Origin: Favolaschia claudopus
Taxonomy: Eukaryota; Basidiomycota; Agaricomycetes; Agaricales; Mycenaceae
Direction: 5' to 3'
Length of the DNA stretch: 64,000 bases
NCBI GenBank assembly: GCA_037176885.1
Contig: JAWWNJ010000017.1
Location: forward strand, 682,001 to 746,000
The position numbers were made by a program, and so were the translations under genes. This document shows, in pieces, positions 23,386 through 35,300 of the stretch. The notes under the pieces are model-generated. The model was not told the DNA's origin, searched no databases, and saw only the letters and a list, made by a program, of their open reading frames with translations. Position 1 is the first letter of the stretch; each line of letters begins with the position of its first letter.

Positions 23386-24228
23386 ATGTTCTTTGCATCT
23401 CCCTTTGTTTCTGCGGCGTTGATGATGCTCGGAAGCGTGACCGCTCTTCCTCAGTAGGTGTTTTGTCGCCCACTGTCGGGATTTAACTAATTAGCCATTT
23501 CAGACCCGAGCACGGTGGACTCATGGGACGCCAGTCCGATTGCCCTTCCGGATCGTATCGCTACAACAGTACCTCGTGCGCTGGCTGCCCCGCCGGATAC
23601 ACTTGCAACGGTGGCTCGGACACTCCTCAGGCGTGCGACACCGGAATGTATCAGCCAAGTAAGCTTCAAGTTTTCCTTGACCTGAATTTCACACTGACGC
23701 ATGCACTCAGACATGGGATCTACTTCTTGCGTTCAAACCCAGCCCGGCTTCTTCACGAACCAGCGCGGAAGTGTCACACCCTCTCCTTGCCCCGCCGGAT
23801 CGTACCAGCCTTGTAGGTTTTTCTTCTTCTAGCATCGATACATTCTAAACATCCCTTCAGACGTCCAACAAGCCTTCTGCTACGGAGCTCCCAAGGGTCG
23901 CTTCCAACAACAGTAAGTTTTCCGTCATTGGACTGCTTGTTCAACTCATTCTCTCTGTAGAGCAGGGAGATCTTTCCTCTGCGCGACCTGCTGCGGATGG
24001 GCTGCAACGCTCGACAACAACAACGTCAACCCAGTCAACTGCACCGGTTCCAAGCCCAACGCATGGCCCAACTCTGGTGACGGGTGTATCTCCAGCTCCA
24101 CCTCGTGCACCCACGCCGCGACTTGCGCTCAGGCTGCTGACGGAACCTGCCGTGAGTATTTTTTGATACCGCCCTCCCACTCAGATACTAACTTGTTCTT
24201 TACAGCCGGCGAGACCATCAGGGGTTGA
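23386..24228 (+). CDS. secreted cysteine-rich protein, ephrin-receptor-like (GCC2/GCC3) repeats, copy B
   Basis: Divergent twin of copy A with the same signal peptide, Cys pattern and exon structure. Exons end at LPQ, GMYQP, GSYQP, FQQ and GTC, with short introns between; the last exon encodes only the end of CPGETIRG before TGA. Base differences from copy A inside exons are few and those I checked are silent (for example GCG/GCA, CTC/CTT and GTG/GTC in the signal peptide). Intron 1 has several substitutions and a 2-bp shorter acceptor region (ttcag against ttcacag). Ephrin-receptor-like Cys repeats are best known from animal and protist surface proteins; in fungi they occur in small secreted proteins of unknown function. 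A role in surface or host interaction is inference only. Confidence 0.82.
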
Positions 24229-24318
24229 ATGTTGAAGCACTCTTAGTCTTGTTGTTTTCTTGTATTGTTTTTGGAATTTGATTTCGGGCTTCGTTTTCGC
24301 ATTCTACTTTTGTGTCAA

Positions 24319-24970
24319 AATCAAGTAAACTTGAGAGTTCGAGCCAGCATCATGATTCGCCTATATCGGACTCGGGCGTCGGTGTCGCTCGATTGGCTTT
24401 GGAAAAGAGAATGAATGTGGCGGCGCGGAATTTATTGCAGGCTGACTGGTATTGCTAGTCTGTGTCGACCACGGAATATATCCCCAGCGTGAATGTGGTC
24501 CACCACGGCTCCCGCCTCCGCCGCCTGCAGTTAAACGCCGCGCGGATTCCGGCCATGGAAGAGTTGCGCGTTCTCCGCCTTACTTACGTCGTTATTAATC
24601 TATTTCGCGCTTGAAAGGGCTCCTACCACCTGGCCCATGTTGTCGAGTCGTACCCATACGAAGATTTTCGAATTAAGACCACGGAGATGGTGTTGCATGA
24701 AAAGGATTACAAATTTCCGTCGCAAGCCTAGTACAGTGTTGTCTTCGACTCTTCGTTGATACATGAACGACGTCACATTGGCGCCTGAACTTACGTGGCA
24801 GCACGTTGCAAGGCTTGCTGCTTGCCACAATGCGACTCACGAATCATTCGCCGGTCCATCCCTGTCCGATTAACTTGCTGAATGCGTCGCATGAGATACA
24901 GAATAAGCGCCGGGATGGTTTATATACAGATCCAGGGTTCTGAGGTGATAAATCCTCCCTAGTCCCTGCC
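24319..24970. other. intergenic region with TATA-like element
   Basis: About 650 bases without a supported gene; a minus-strand frame at 24600-24830 has no motif or splice partner. A TATA-like stretch (tatatac, 24921-24927) lies about 50 bp before the next start codon. Confidence 0.45.
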
Positions 24971-25476
24971 ATGTGGTTATCCCAGATCTTCACTGGTGTC
25001 TTGTGGGGTTCGAAGGTCAAACACCAATTCCTTGTATTCGACTTTCCACAAGAGAAATATGGTCACCATACGGCGCTCGTGTGGCATGAACCCAAGAACA
25101 AGTATTGCATGGTGGTTGCACGATTCGGACGCATGCGAAAAGAGATCGCCGATGCGGAGTTTTTGGGCGAAATTGACCTTCGTACACCCCACGCAAGCGA
25201 TGTGGAAGACCAAGCGAATGCCCTCGACACTCACTACATGACTGCGAAGAGCTTGTTCGAAGAATTGGCGCGTTCGGGACAGAGAGGGAATAAATTAGCA
25301 CTGGGGACTGCAGCTGTGTACTTGGTCCAGGTCAGGACGCGACACTTTCGCTTGCTATATGATGGCAGTAAGGCATCTCTTCCATCCGGATATCTGACGT
25401 GAGTATTCAATTGCTTTGCAAGTATTTGAAGTTTGAATTGGTGCATCAACAGGTTTTACACTGGAAAATCATCGTA
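24971..25476 (+). CDS. orphan protein of unknown function (about 150 aa)
   Basis: Not recognised. A 143-codon frame starts MWLSQIFTGVLWGSKVKHQF and is uninterrupted to SLPSGYLT. A good donor (gtgagt, at 25399) joined to the acceptor near 25451 adds FYTGKSS before a TAG at 25474-25476; without splicing the frame stops at 25402. The middle is a mixed alpha/beta pattern (HHTALVWHEPKNKYCMVVAR), then a charged helix (KSLFEELARSGQRGN). There is no signal peptide or membrane segment. A TATA-like element sits about 50 bp upstream. Possibly a lineage-specific fungal protein. Confidence 0.5.
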
Positions 25477-25744
25477 GGCTGAGCGTGGCGGAAGTGCACT
25501 TAGGTGGTCATGGTGATAAGGAGGGAGGAATATAACGAAACAAGGCATACGTAGAGCACCGAGCAATGCGTCTACACTGAATCCAGTTATTCTTTTCGCG
25601 TGTACACGGTTCCTGAATGAGGGCAAAGAGCAAGAGAGGAGTTCACCGGCAGTTCCGGCCCGGACACGTGGACTGTATTAGCCAATTTGGATCTTAGCGT
25701 CTCTCTTCTCCACCAAAACATCTACGCTCCTAGCTCAACGCACG

Positions 25745-26665
<921 letters not shown>

Positions 26666-26922
26666 TTGCCTTTCCGTGTCCGATATGCCCACTCATGTAC
26701 CCTCACGTCGATGACACTCATGTCGCTGTTTCTACTCGGTTGTGTTAGAATAATTGCGGAGGACTGCAGTTGAATCGATTGCAGTATTTATTTCATTGCT
26801 TTTAAATAATAATATCTGTTGAAACATTTCACCCGCCGTTGGACACTTTGGTTGACCTCTGCAAAGCGAAGATACATACAAGTCTAGGTTATCATACATT
26901 TGGTTTGACTTCAATGGCTTCC

Positions 26923-28372
26923 TTATCCGCGATTCATGGTATTTCCAGCCCCCTTTGGATTCTCATCTGTAAACAGCGCCCAATTCTCGTCTTTGAGCCG
27001 CTTGATTTCCTCCTTCTCCGCGCCATCCTTCGACCCATCCATTTCGGCGTCAAGTGCCAATTGCTCGGAAGATGTCAATTCATTTTCGGAACCCGGGCTA
27101 TGGCGAAAATGAAGCTCTGATTTGTCACGAATGAGGAAGAAATCTTCCTTACCCGCCACCGGTAAGAATATTCCCGCGTTCTTGTTCAATGTGCAGATAC
27201 TCGTCGATGGTCATGGTGGGTAGCCGATGTCCAGGGCCAAAAACCTGCGCCGCCATACGTGCACGATCGGATGATCCAGCAGGTAGAATGGTAAATGGGC
27301 GTAATGGCTGCATATATATGTCAGCAAAGTGAACGACTGACGGTCTCAAAGAAATCTATACCTTGCCGCTGGAATCCAGTAAAGGTCCTTTACCGTCAGG
27401 TCCACCCGAAGGAGCGGGGGCTTCCAGCCGCCACATGTCGCTTTCTGCCACACGAGCTTTGTCACGATGATCCTCTTCTGGCCGTGAGGGCGGAGGCGGC
27501 GGCATGCGAGGTGCATTTCGCAGTAGCTCGAGCTCTTGATTGAGATTTATAAGCTGAGTTTGCGTTTGTGCGTAGAATAATCGGAGAAGTAATAGGGTCG
27601 TTTCGCGGAGGAGGTCCTCAGATTCGGAGTCTTCGTCGTCGTCGTCGGCAGTTCCCGTCTTTTGAGGTAGCAAGGAGCGTATGAGGTCAAAATCTGACTC
27701 CATGGAACCATCAGCAGGTAGTTGACTGCGACGTTTTCGAATTGTCTGTGCATGTCGTGTGAGCAAGCATATACGAGAATTCATAGAGATGCATAGCGAA
27801 CCTCTATCCTAGCTCGTAGATCTTTCTCTCGTTGGTATTGCATGATCTTCAAGTCTCTTCGACTCGCCGCATCCTTTATTTTAGCAGGATCTTGAACATG
27901 AAGCGCTCGTTCGCTCTCCGGCACGACCTCGTAATTCTCCAAGTTAGATATGAATGAGTCGAGATGTCTCTGGGACCAAGTCGGAGCTTTAGAACACGAA
28001 TACGCTATATTCAGACGACGCAACTTGAGATTGCGTCAGAAGAATAATCCGTTCGTCAGGTCCATCCGACTTTACGCGCCCTTGCACCTCCGCTAGAGCA
28101 TACGGAACGAGGAGATAGATTAAATCGCGTGTCGATATGTCTTCCAAAATTTCATTGGGACTGAATAGTGAAAGACCGATGATTCTTGAGGTCAACGACT
28201 TCAAATCGGACAAACTGGATTGTAGGAGATCCTGTGGGTTAGATAAGGTCGTTGTTAAGTTCATATACGGATATCAGTGAACCTGAGTGGATTGCTCGAA
28301 GGCAGAGTGATTGAAGGCCTTGGATGCATCCTCAAGCGCACGGGAGAATAAAGCTGGGAGAGGGAGGGACAT
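26923..28372 (-). CDS. TAP42: TAP42/alpha4-like regulator of type 2A phosphatases
   Basis: Binds PP2A-type catalytic subunits downstream of TORC1. The N-terminal helical region starts MSLPLPALFSRALEDASKAF and continues DLLQSSLSDLKSLTSRIIGL, YLLVPYALAEVQGRVKS, and LRRLNIAYSCSKAPTWSQR. The conserved RRDLKIMQYQREKDLRARIE motif follows, then an acidic linker (DDDDEDSESEDL), helices, and the C-terminal PLRPFTILPAGSSDRARMAA, QVFGPGHRLPTMTIDEYL, ERGNIL signature. The tail is charged (GAEKEEIKRLKDENW ...). Five or so short introns. Its start is only 80 bp from the divergent Pot1 start. I chose the ATG at 28372 because it is the first in frame before the LFSRALEDA helix. Confidence 0.9.
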
Positions 28373-28452
28373 TAGCCTAATCGGGAATAATTCACGTGCC
28401 TTCAGGTTTGTTGACGCGTATTGACGCGTTAACCCCTCTCTTCTCCACGGCC

Positions 28453-31400
28453 ATGAAGCGCGTCGCCGACGACGTTGAGCGCGCCTCGAAGCGCATCAAG
28501 CTTGACCGCGCTAGTATTGACTCTTCTATAATATTTGCCGACCCAGCGCAGGAGAAAACGGCGGCCGACCTCTTGAAATGGTCTGCTGGGCTAACTGGTT
28601 ATATTGCTGGGAAAATCTGCATGAAATGGCCTGCAATGAGGAGCAAATATCGTATCAAAATGGACATCTGGTCTCTTGCGGATGGCCAGAAGCAGTTCGA
28701 GGTGGTATTCGATGGTGCTTATACGGAAGAGTTTCGACGGAGGAAGTTGGTGTTTGGGATTGGACAAGAGATAAAATTGTCACTAGAAGGTGCTGTTGCG
28801 GAGAAAGCTTCTGCATCTCAGAGTGTACACCTTCCTATATCGTTGAGATACACACAAGGCGTCGCACTCGAAATTGTTCCCCAAAGTGACGGGCCTGCAA
28901 TGAAGGTCGACACTTGGTACAGTAAGTCATTCCATGCTTGCGTTTTATGCTTTCATTCACGTCAAAATTCAGAACCGTCCTCTGCCACCGAGGTCTTCGC
29001 ACCCGTGTCCGCCGATACTGATTGGTTCTCTACACCAATACGCATAAAACCCCGAGCACCTGCCTCGAAAACAGTTTTGATGGACATTGACGAGGAACCG
29101 GTTGCTGATACAGTGCACCCGAGTGTGGCTCCCAAATCCGCGACTCCGTTGAATAACATTCGAAACTTGTCATCGAAAACTAGTCCTTCGTCTCATTCCA
29201 CACACAAACCTTTGCCCGTATCGACCTCCCGCTCTGTGCCTATTACCACCATACCATCCATCGTTGGCGAATCGACCGCGCCAACAGAAGTGTTTCGCAA
29301 TCAACGCCCTCTGGCTACGACATCGAAACTTGTCGCCCCACCTCCACGCATCCCTCCATCTACTTCAACTCCTCCGAACCGTGCTCCTGTCCCAAACGCT
29401 GCTGTGGTACTCGCCAATCCATCTGTCCCCGAGTGTCCGGCAGAAACCGTATCGTTGTCTGATAACGAGCCCATAACGCATCCAGAGAAGGTTCTCAACA
29501 AAAAACAACGAAAGAATCAAGCTCGTAAGGAGAAACGCAAGCAGCAGAAAGCCGGTAGCGCGCTTCCGAGTGTTGCGCCGCCTGACGATCCTCCGGAAGC
29601 GGATCACGTTCCAGCCAGCGCCGATCCCGTACCTCCAGATGCCGCCCAGGCTCCTCCGCCTCCCTTGTCTCCCCAAATACCTTCTCCTGTTTCCGAGGCA
29701 AAACAGCTCACTCCACCGCCTCCCCCAATACCTCCTCATGCCTCCGCATCGAACCCGCAAAGTCCACCATCTCCTCCGCGTCTCCAGGTGATTACCGCCA
29801 CCGCTTTCCCATTAATTCCGGGTTTACCATGAGACAGGTGCCTTACCGATTTACTGCTCTTTCCAACTTTCACGCCTCAAGAAGTTACTCTGTCATTGCA
29901 ATTGTGACCTCCATAACGGATATAACCAAGTCAAGAACAGGACGTTCGTATTGTTCTTTTTATGCGTTGTTGGCTGGTCTCAGCTTTTTATCAGAATGGA
30001 CTTGTTCTCTGCGAGTCGTTGATCAGTCCAATTGCGACGAGTCATATGGCTCGAGCAAAGAGGGCCTTCTCGTGAACTGTTTCAGGGAAGTTCATAAGGA
30101 GTGGCTTCCTTCCGTCAGCGTAGGGGATGTCATATTTCTCAGCGAGATAAAGGTATGATTTGTATCGTTTGAGTGACGGATACTTTACTAAAATTTGCAG
30201 CCTTCCAAAAGTTTCGGTGGTGCTGCAGCTACGGGGTACAGCGACAAATTTAAATGGGCTGTGTATGACTCTGCCAAGGGGGATGTCAAACACGGCAACG
30301 GTAGCAACGCTCTAGGTTCTCAGTTTCTTGGCGAGGGTTTCGGAGTACAGTTTTCTCCCTTCTACCACCCTAGCACCACAGAGGAGTTGACCTACTGCGC
30401 TGCCCTACGTGACTGGTGGAAAGGAGTTGAGGCAAAACGTCTAGCTGCAAAGGGAACCATTCACCAGATCCCTGCCGACCCAACGATTACTTATCGTTCT
30501 AGCTCTCACCGAAAGCATCAACTGTTCAGCGAAATAGCGGAGAGCGGCCAGTATTTTGATTGCACAGTACGCGTGCGTCCATATTTGTCCTGGGTATTCG
30601 CTTCGCTGTTCATTGAATGTCGACTAGGTGCTTCACGGTCATCCAAATGGCCAAACTTACAGACTCTATGTCACCGATGGTACTCCTCTTCAAGGGAGCA
30701 AGCCTTGCCCAATAAACACGTGTTCCCCTTCTCTCGTTGACCGTGTGGTGGCGATCGAGATGTGGGACAATGCATGTGCTATCGGGCCACAGATGCTTCC
30801 CGACGAATGCTACTTGCTTCGCAATGTCCGTTTGATACAAAGCAAGGAAGGGTATGCTGAGTGTAAATTAGTGGAGACGAAGATTCAGAAGCTCGAGCTC
30901 AATGCTGCGGACGAGTATCCTTCCTTGAAGGCATTATTGGAGTGTGTCGTTTTGTCCACCTCTTTGTTTGAATGATCTCATGTTTTTGCAGACGGCTACG
31001 ACCGTACGACGAAGAACAGATCGAGGAACCGGAAGTGAAACTTATCAGCAGTGTTCAAGATCGGGAATTCTTTAACTGTGTGGTTGAGGTGGAAACATTT
31101 GTAACTTGGATCTCGTGTCTTTAACTAATGTTTTGCCAGCTTCTTCACAAAGATGCCACTCAGCAAGCAATTTATGTGACCGATTATACCTCTCATCCAA
31201 AGGTTCCGACTGCCAATGAGCCATGGGCTTTGGGTCTGGGCAATCGAGTGCTCAAGATCGCTCTTTTCGATCATCAACCCGCGATGGCTGAGCGGCTTAC
31301 AGTGGGACGGCTCTATATGATCAAAAACTTGAGGTTGCAGCAGAGCCAAGTCGCGCTGGAGTTTAGAGGAACACTCGGGGGCTCAGAAAACCTCATAATT

Positions 31401-32189
31401 CCTATCAATCCTAAGCTCAGTTCTTACGAAACGTGGAAACACGATCTTCTCAGGTCTGCCAATGTGCCATCTCCTCTTCCATATTCTGACGCCCTTTTTA
31501 CAGTCGAAAAAATGAAGTCAAAATTTCCGCTAGGCAGGCGGTGGAAGGGATAGCAGTTTCGATTCCACCGACTGCTCAGGCTGCGCAACCTCAGGATCAC
31601 AGCACTTACGAGCAGGACCTCAAACTGGCAGAGCGACCTGGCGGCCATCGCTTTATTGGCCGAATCCTCGACTTTTATCCATTTCAATTGAAAGATTCTT
31701 TCGAACGGATGTGTACGAGGTGCAATGAGCTGTGAGTTGTTCTTCTCGCGTAACGGTGGTCATGATACTAAGCATGCCAAAGCATCCCGCAAAAACGTCT
31801 TGCTTGCTTCAGGTGCAACGACGTCAAGAAGGAATACGTCAAGGTCGTATGTGTGCTTCGCCTCGAGTTCGACCTCGGTGGTCAGATCATCTACCTATCC
31901 GTCTCCGGCAACGTATGTTCCTATATAAGCGTTAAGAGTGTATTGACAGGCCTCTCAGGTCCCTTTACTGGAAGGTTTTGAGCCTACGATTCTCCGCGAT
32001 AACCCGGAGGCAACTCGACGATTTGCTGACATCATGCAGCCTCTCCTTCACAACCTGGAAGCCGTCCACGACGGCATATTGAACAAGCAGGTCATCGAGC
32101 CTTCTAGCCCTGAGATGACATTGATTGTCGATACCTGGAAAGGGACGGATCAGAAAATCGTGTATGGTCTCCGTGGGATTATTTCCTAA
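28453..32189 (+). CDS. POT1: Pot1-like telomere end-binding protein with a long N-terminal extension
   Basis: Single-stranded telomere DNA binding protein of shelterin. The first exon (to 28921) encodes MKRVADDVERASKRIKLD and a domain with OB-fold-like strands (GYIAGKICMKWPAMRSKYR, FEVVFDGAYTEEF, VHLPISLRYTQGVALEIV). A Pro/Ser-rich linker with a basic patch (KKQRKNQARKEKRKQQK) follows. A 54-nt intron (29787-29840, gtgatt...gagacag) joins it to the Pot1 OB1: YSVIAIVTSITDITKSRTG|QWTCSLRVVDQSN. Two more OB-like blocks follow (TYRLYVTDGTPL; QQAIYVTDYTSHPKV), then RFIGRILDFYPFQLKD and a C-terminus ending VYGLRGIIS. Removing the intron avoids the stop at 29830-29832. An alternative two-gene reading is discussed under rejected items. 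It converges on the RdRP gene, 114 bp apart. Confidence 0.78.
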
Positions 32190-32303
32190 TTGGGAACCGA
32201 GCGTTGTGTTGTTTGGTCTAAGTTGGGCGTGTTAGTTAACATTGCTTTTTTTTTCTTCTCGTTAATGTGTCCATCCGTGAATTGATACATGGCCGCCCAC
32301 AAG

Positions 32304-35300
32304 CTACAGAGGAACAACTTCCAGACAGTCAAATACCAATCCCAAAGCTATCAAGCCAAAGCTCTTCGCTGCAAATTCCCTTTGGTGTCTGATACTGAAA
32401 TCCCATGCATTCAGTATCCGTTCAATGCTCGCCCGCAGATTTTCCTCCGACTTATCTGCATCTGTTTCTCGCGGAAACAACTGTTTTTGAATGTCGCGAA
32501 TTACCGTGGTTGCATGGTATCGCATTCGATAGATGCAGTCGCTCCGCCATCGCTTCTGGGTGCACTTCGCCAGGATAGTTCCAACCACTATCTCCGCCTC
32601 TAACAGATCGACCCCGGGCTCTGTTGTCAATGAATGAGTGCTGGAAATATACCGGAGTTCGTCCGCGTATGTGCGGAAGAGCACTGCAGTCTGGGTGCAA
32701 GTACCATCCGGAAACACGCAATTGGGAAACCTCTTTCGGACTTCGCCAGTGATAGCAGCAAAAATGGGGTCGGTAAATGGGTCGAACGAAATGTTGGCAT
32801 TCGACTCCGTGTCTGAGATCAACGTAATCGGTTTGTCCAATGTAATGGCCCGAAAAAGTTCGCCCAATGCCTTTTCGGACGGATAGTAATCCGTTTCACG
32901 GGGAGAAACCACCTCGGCCGCGTGCCTGTGAGCTCGCACTGAGTCTCTATGAAAGGATGAAGAATTTTTCTACCAATCGGGGTTGCATCTAAGGAGCTTT
33001 GGTGGTAGTCCAGTGCGGTCAAGGTCAACAGGTACGCCTTGCTTCGAGTAATCAACAGCTTGAGAGCATAATTCAGCCAAGTATTGGCAGGCATCGTCGT
33101 ACATTCCGTCCTAAACGTACGGTCAAAGGTTGCTGCAGCTTTTGGGAATCAACTACCTTGGATTGGTCTTGATGAACAAATGATTTTCAGCAGCATTGAA
33201 ATGCGATGGAAAGCCCACCTGCGATCACAAGAAGGCGGTCGGACAGAAGACCCTAATGTGGAATGAGATGACTCTTGTCGATAGCATGGCTGACTATACG
33301 AACCAGAACATCCGAGTTGATATACTCAACAATGAAATCGCAAATATCTTCAACGACACAGTCACGGTCGAGGGTGAGGGTGGAGCCATCAGGGTATGAC
33401 GCGGGAGATTCTTGGTTCGGGGGGAGTAATGAGGAATACTGGATTATTACATAGTCATCGCTGCGAGCTGGGTCAGAGAGACTCAGACGACACTAGCAGC
33501 CGTACCCCTGAGGACAATTAGTCGAAATGATACCATGTGATCTGAGCTGATTGGCTTACATCCAGATCACCACCACCCAAGCAGGACGCCAATGAGCGTT
33601 CAGCTGTCAAAGACCTCAAGTAGAGGCACAGATTAGAGCAGTGGCCAGCTTACTGTCTGTACAGGGTAGGACAACGACGTTCTTTGAATCGGCAAAAGGG
33701 CAAAGCATCCCTTTCGGAGGTTCTCCGATAGCTTGCACTCTTTGCACTTATATCGAGTTAGAGATTCTCTTGGCAATGGATGCATATGTGGCAACACACC
33801 GTCACCAAGATGTACGATGGGACTTCTTGCTATTATACAAGAGCCCTTCAACCATCTGGGCTCCTTGTCATCGCGACCTTGTATGCATACTAGCCAATAG
33901 TCGGATCAGGGTGGTGCTCATAATAGATTCACGCACCTGCAATTTGACCCGGTTGAAGCACGAAGACATTATCGTACCCAGCGTTCCTATACGCTACACC
34001 TTCATCTGCAATGCCTACTAAGAGGTAGCTTTCAGGGATGGGTATGCGTGCACTGTGTTTGAGCTCGCGTAGTACGCTCATCTCAGCAACTTGACGAAGC
34101 TGATGAAAGAATTCGTTGTCGATACCAGGAGTCCGATGTTTTGGCTTCAGGTCCAGCCCACGGTCCTTGAACTTGTCCAGGATGTATGAGAGACGGAAAT
34201 GATTTCCCATAGAGTGGTCCCGCAGGACAGCGCGAAACTGTGCGACTGAATCATGTATGGTTCGAGCATTGGCAATCGCGATATCTTGTAATTTGCAGAA
34301 CACATCTCTCCTGACACCTGTTCCAGAGATAAGTAACACACAGTCGGGGATTCTCGTCTAATTGACCTCGGTCTTCCAGTGCCATAACTAAGGGTCTATG
34401 CGTCTTGGTCAGCAAACGAAGGTATTGTTAACACTATTTTCACCTATTCAAATAGGCCATGTTGGGCTTCTCGAACGCCCTGGCGATCTCAATTTCAGCG
34501 CTCGCAGATTTCGAATCGTCTGATTCAAATTTCTTCATAGAATCTCGAAGTCGCATGAGAATTCCGTCAGGGTGCTTGTCCAGTTCTGTGTCAACTGCAA
34601 CAACTCCCTTGAAGCCTAGAAATCGTATTTGGAACTAAATGTCAATAAGTCAGCACTGGAAGTACTGAATAGCAAAGCATACCGCAGATGGCCGGAGGGA
34701 GTTTACTCCTTTGTCGTGGCGCACTTTACATAACTCCGCCCATATCATATCCGCCAGTTTACTTGAGATCGTCCCAACACCATCGGTGAAGACAAACTTT
34801 GAGTGTGGCTTGTCGTCGTTCTTGTGACACTCGACTATCAGGTCTGGGATCTCTTCCCATTGTGCACGATTGATTCTAACCGACGGATCTGTGGCGGTAA
34901 AGGCTTGCGCCAGACGTGCGGCGTACTTCGACGGACACTTCAGCAGCGGCGTGCCAGCAAAGTCCCCGATCTCGTTTCGAATGACTTGAGAGGTAACCCA
35001 TTCTCCGCTTTCCTCGTGCCTGAACGGCAACTGGAACCACACAGCGTGCCCTCGGAGCGCGGATGTAGAGTACGCCAAGAACTCGAATCTCCTACCACCC
35101 AAACAAAGACCGTTCTTCAAAATCCCGCCTACTCGGTTACGCACAAATTGGGAGCCATCGACTTCGCGGGCCCATCTGTACTGCAATTTGTCCTGATCCA
35201 AGTTTGAGAGTTTGAATAGGTGACGCAGATCAAGACTTGCCTCGTCTCGGAAGTCGACGCGCAGAAAATTTTGTTCGTATCTTTGGTACTTTCGGATGAT

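Larger units (their letters stand above)
23221..24318 (+). repeat. right arm of a large inverted repeat
   Basis: Inverted partner of 21695-22790, separated from it by about 430 bases. The match covers about 150 bp upstream of the ATG, the whole gene and roughly 80 bp past the stop. Beyond about 24300 only patchy similarity remains. Confidence 0.9.

Noticed and set aside
21695..24318. Inverted repeat as a transposon with terminal inverted repeats
   Set aside because: The arms contain a complete spliced secreted-protein gene each; the spacer has no transposase. It is an inverted gene duplication.
29829..30158. Separate Pot1 start (ATGAGACAG...) overlapping the upstream stop by four bases
   Set aside because: The ATGA overlap is bacterial-looking and rare in fungi. 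An in-phase 54-nt GT-AG intron joins both parts, and there is no promoter space. Kept as an alternative only.
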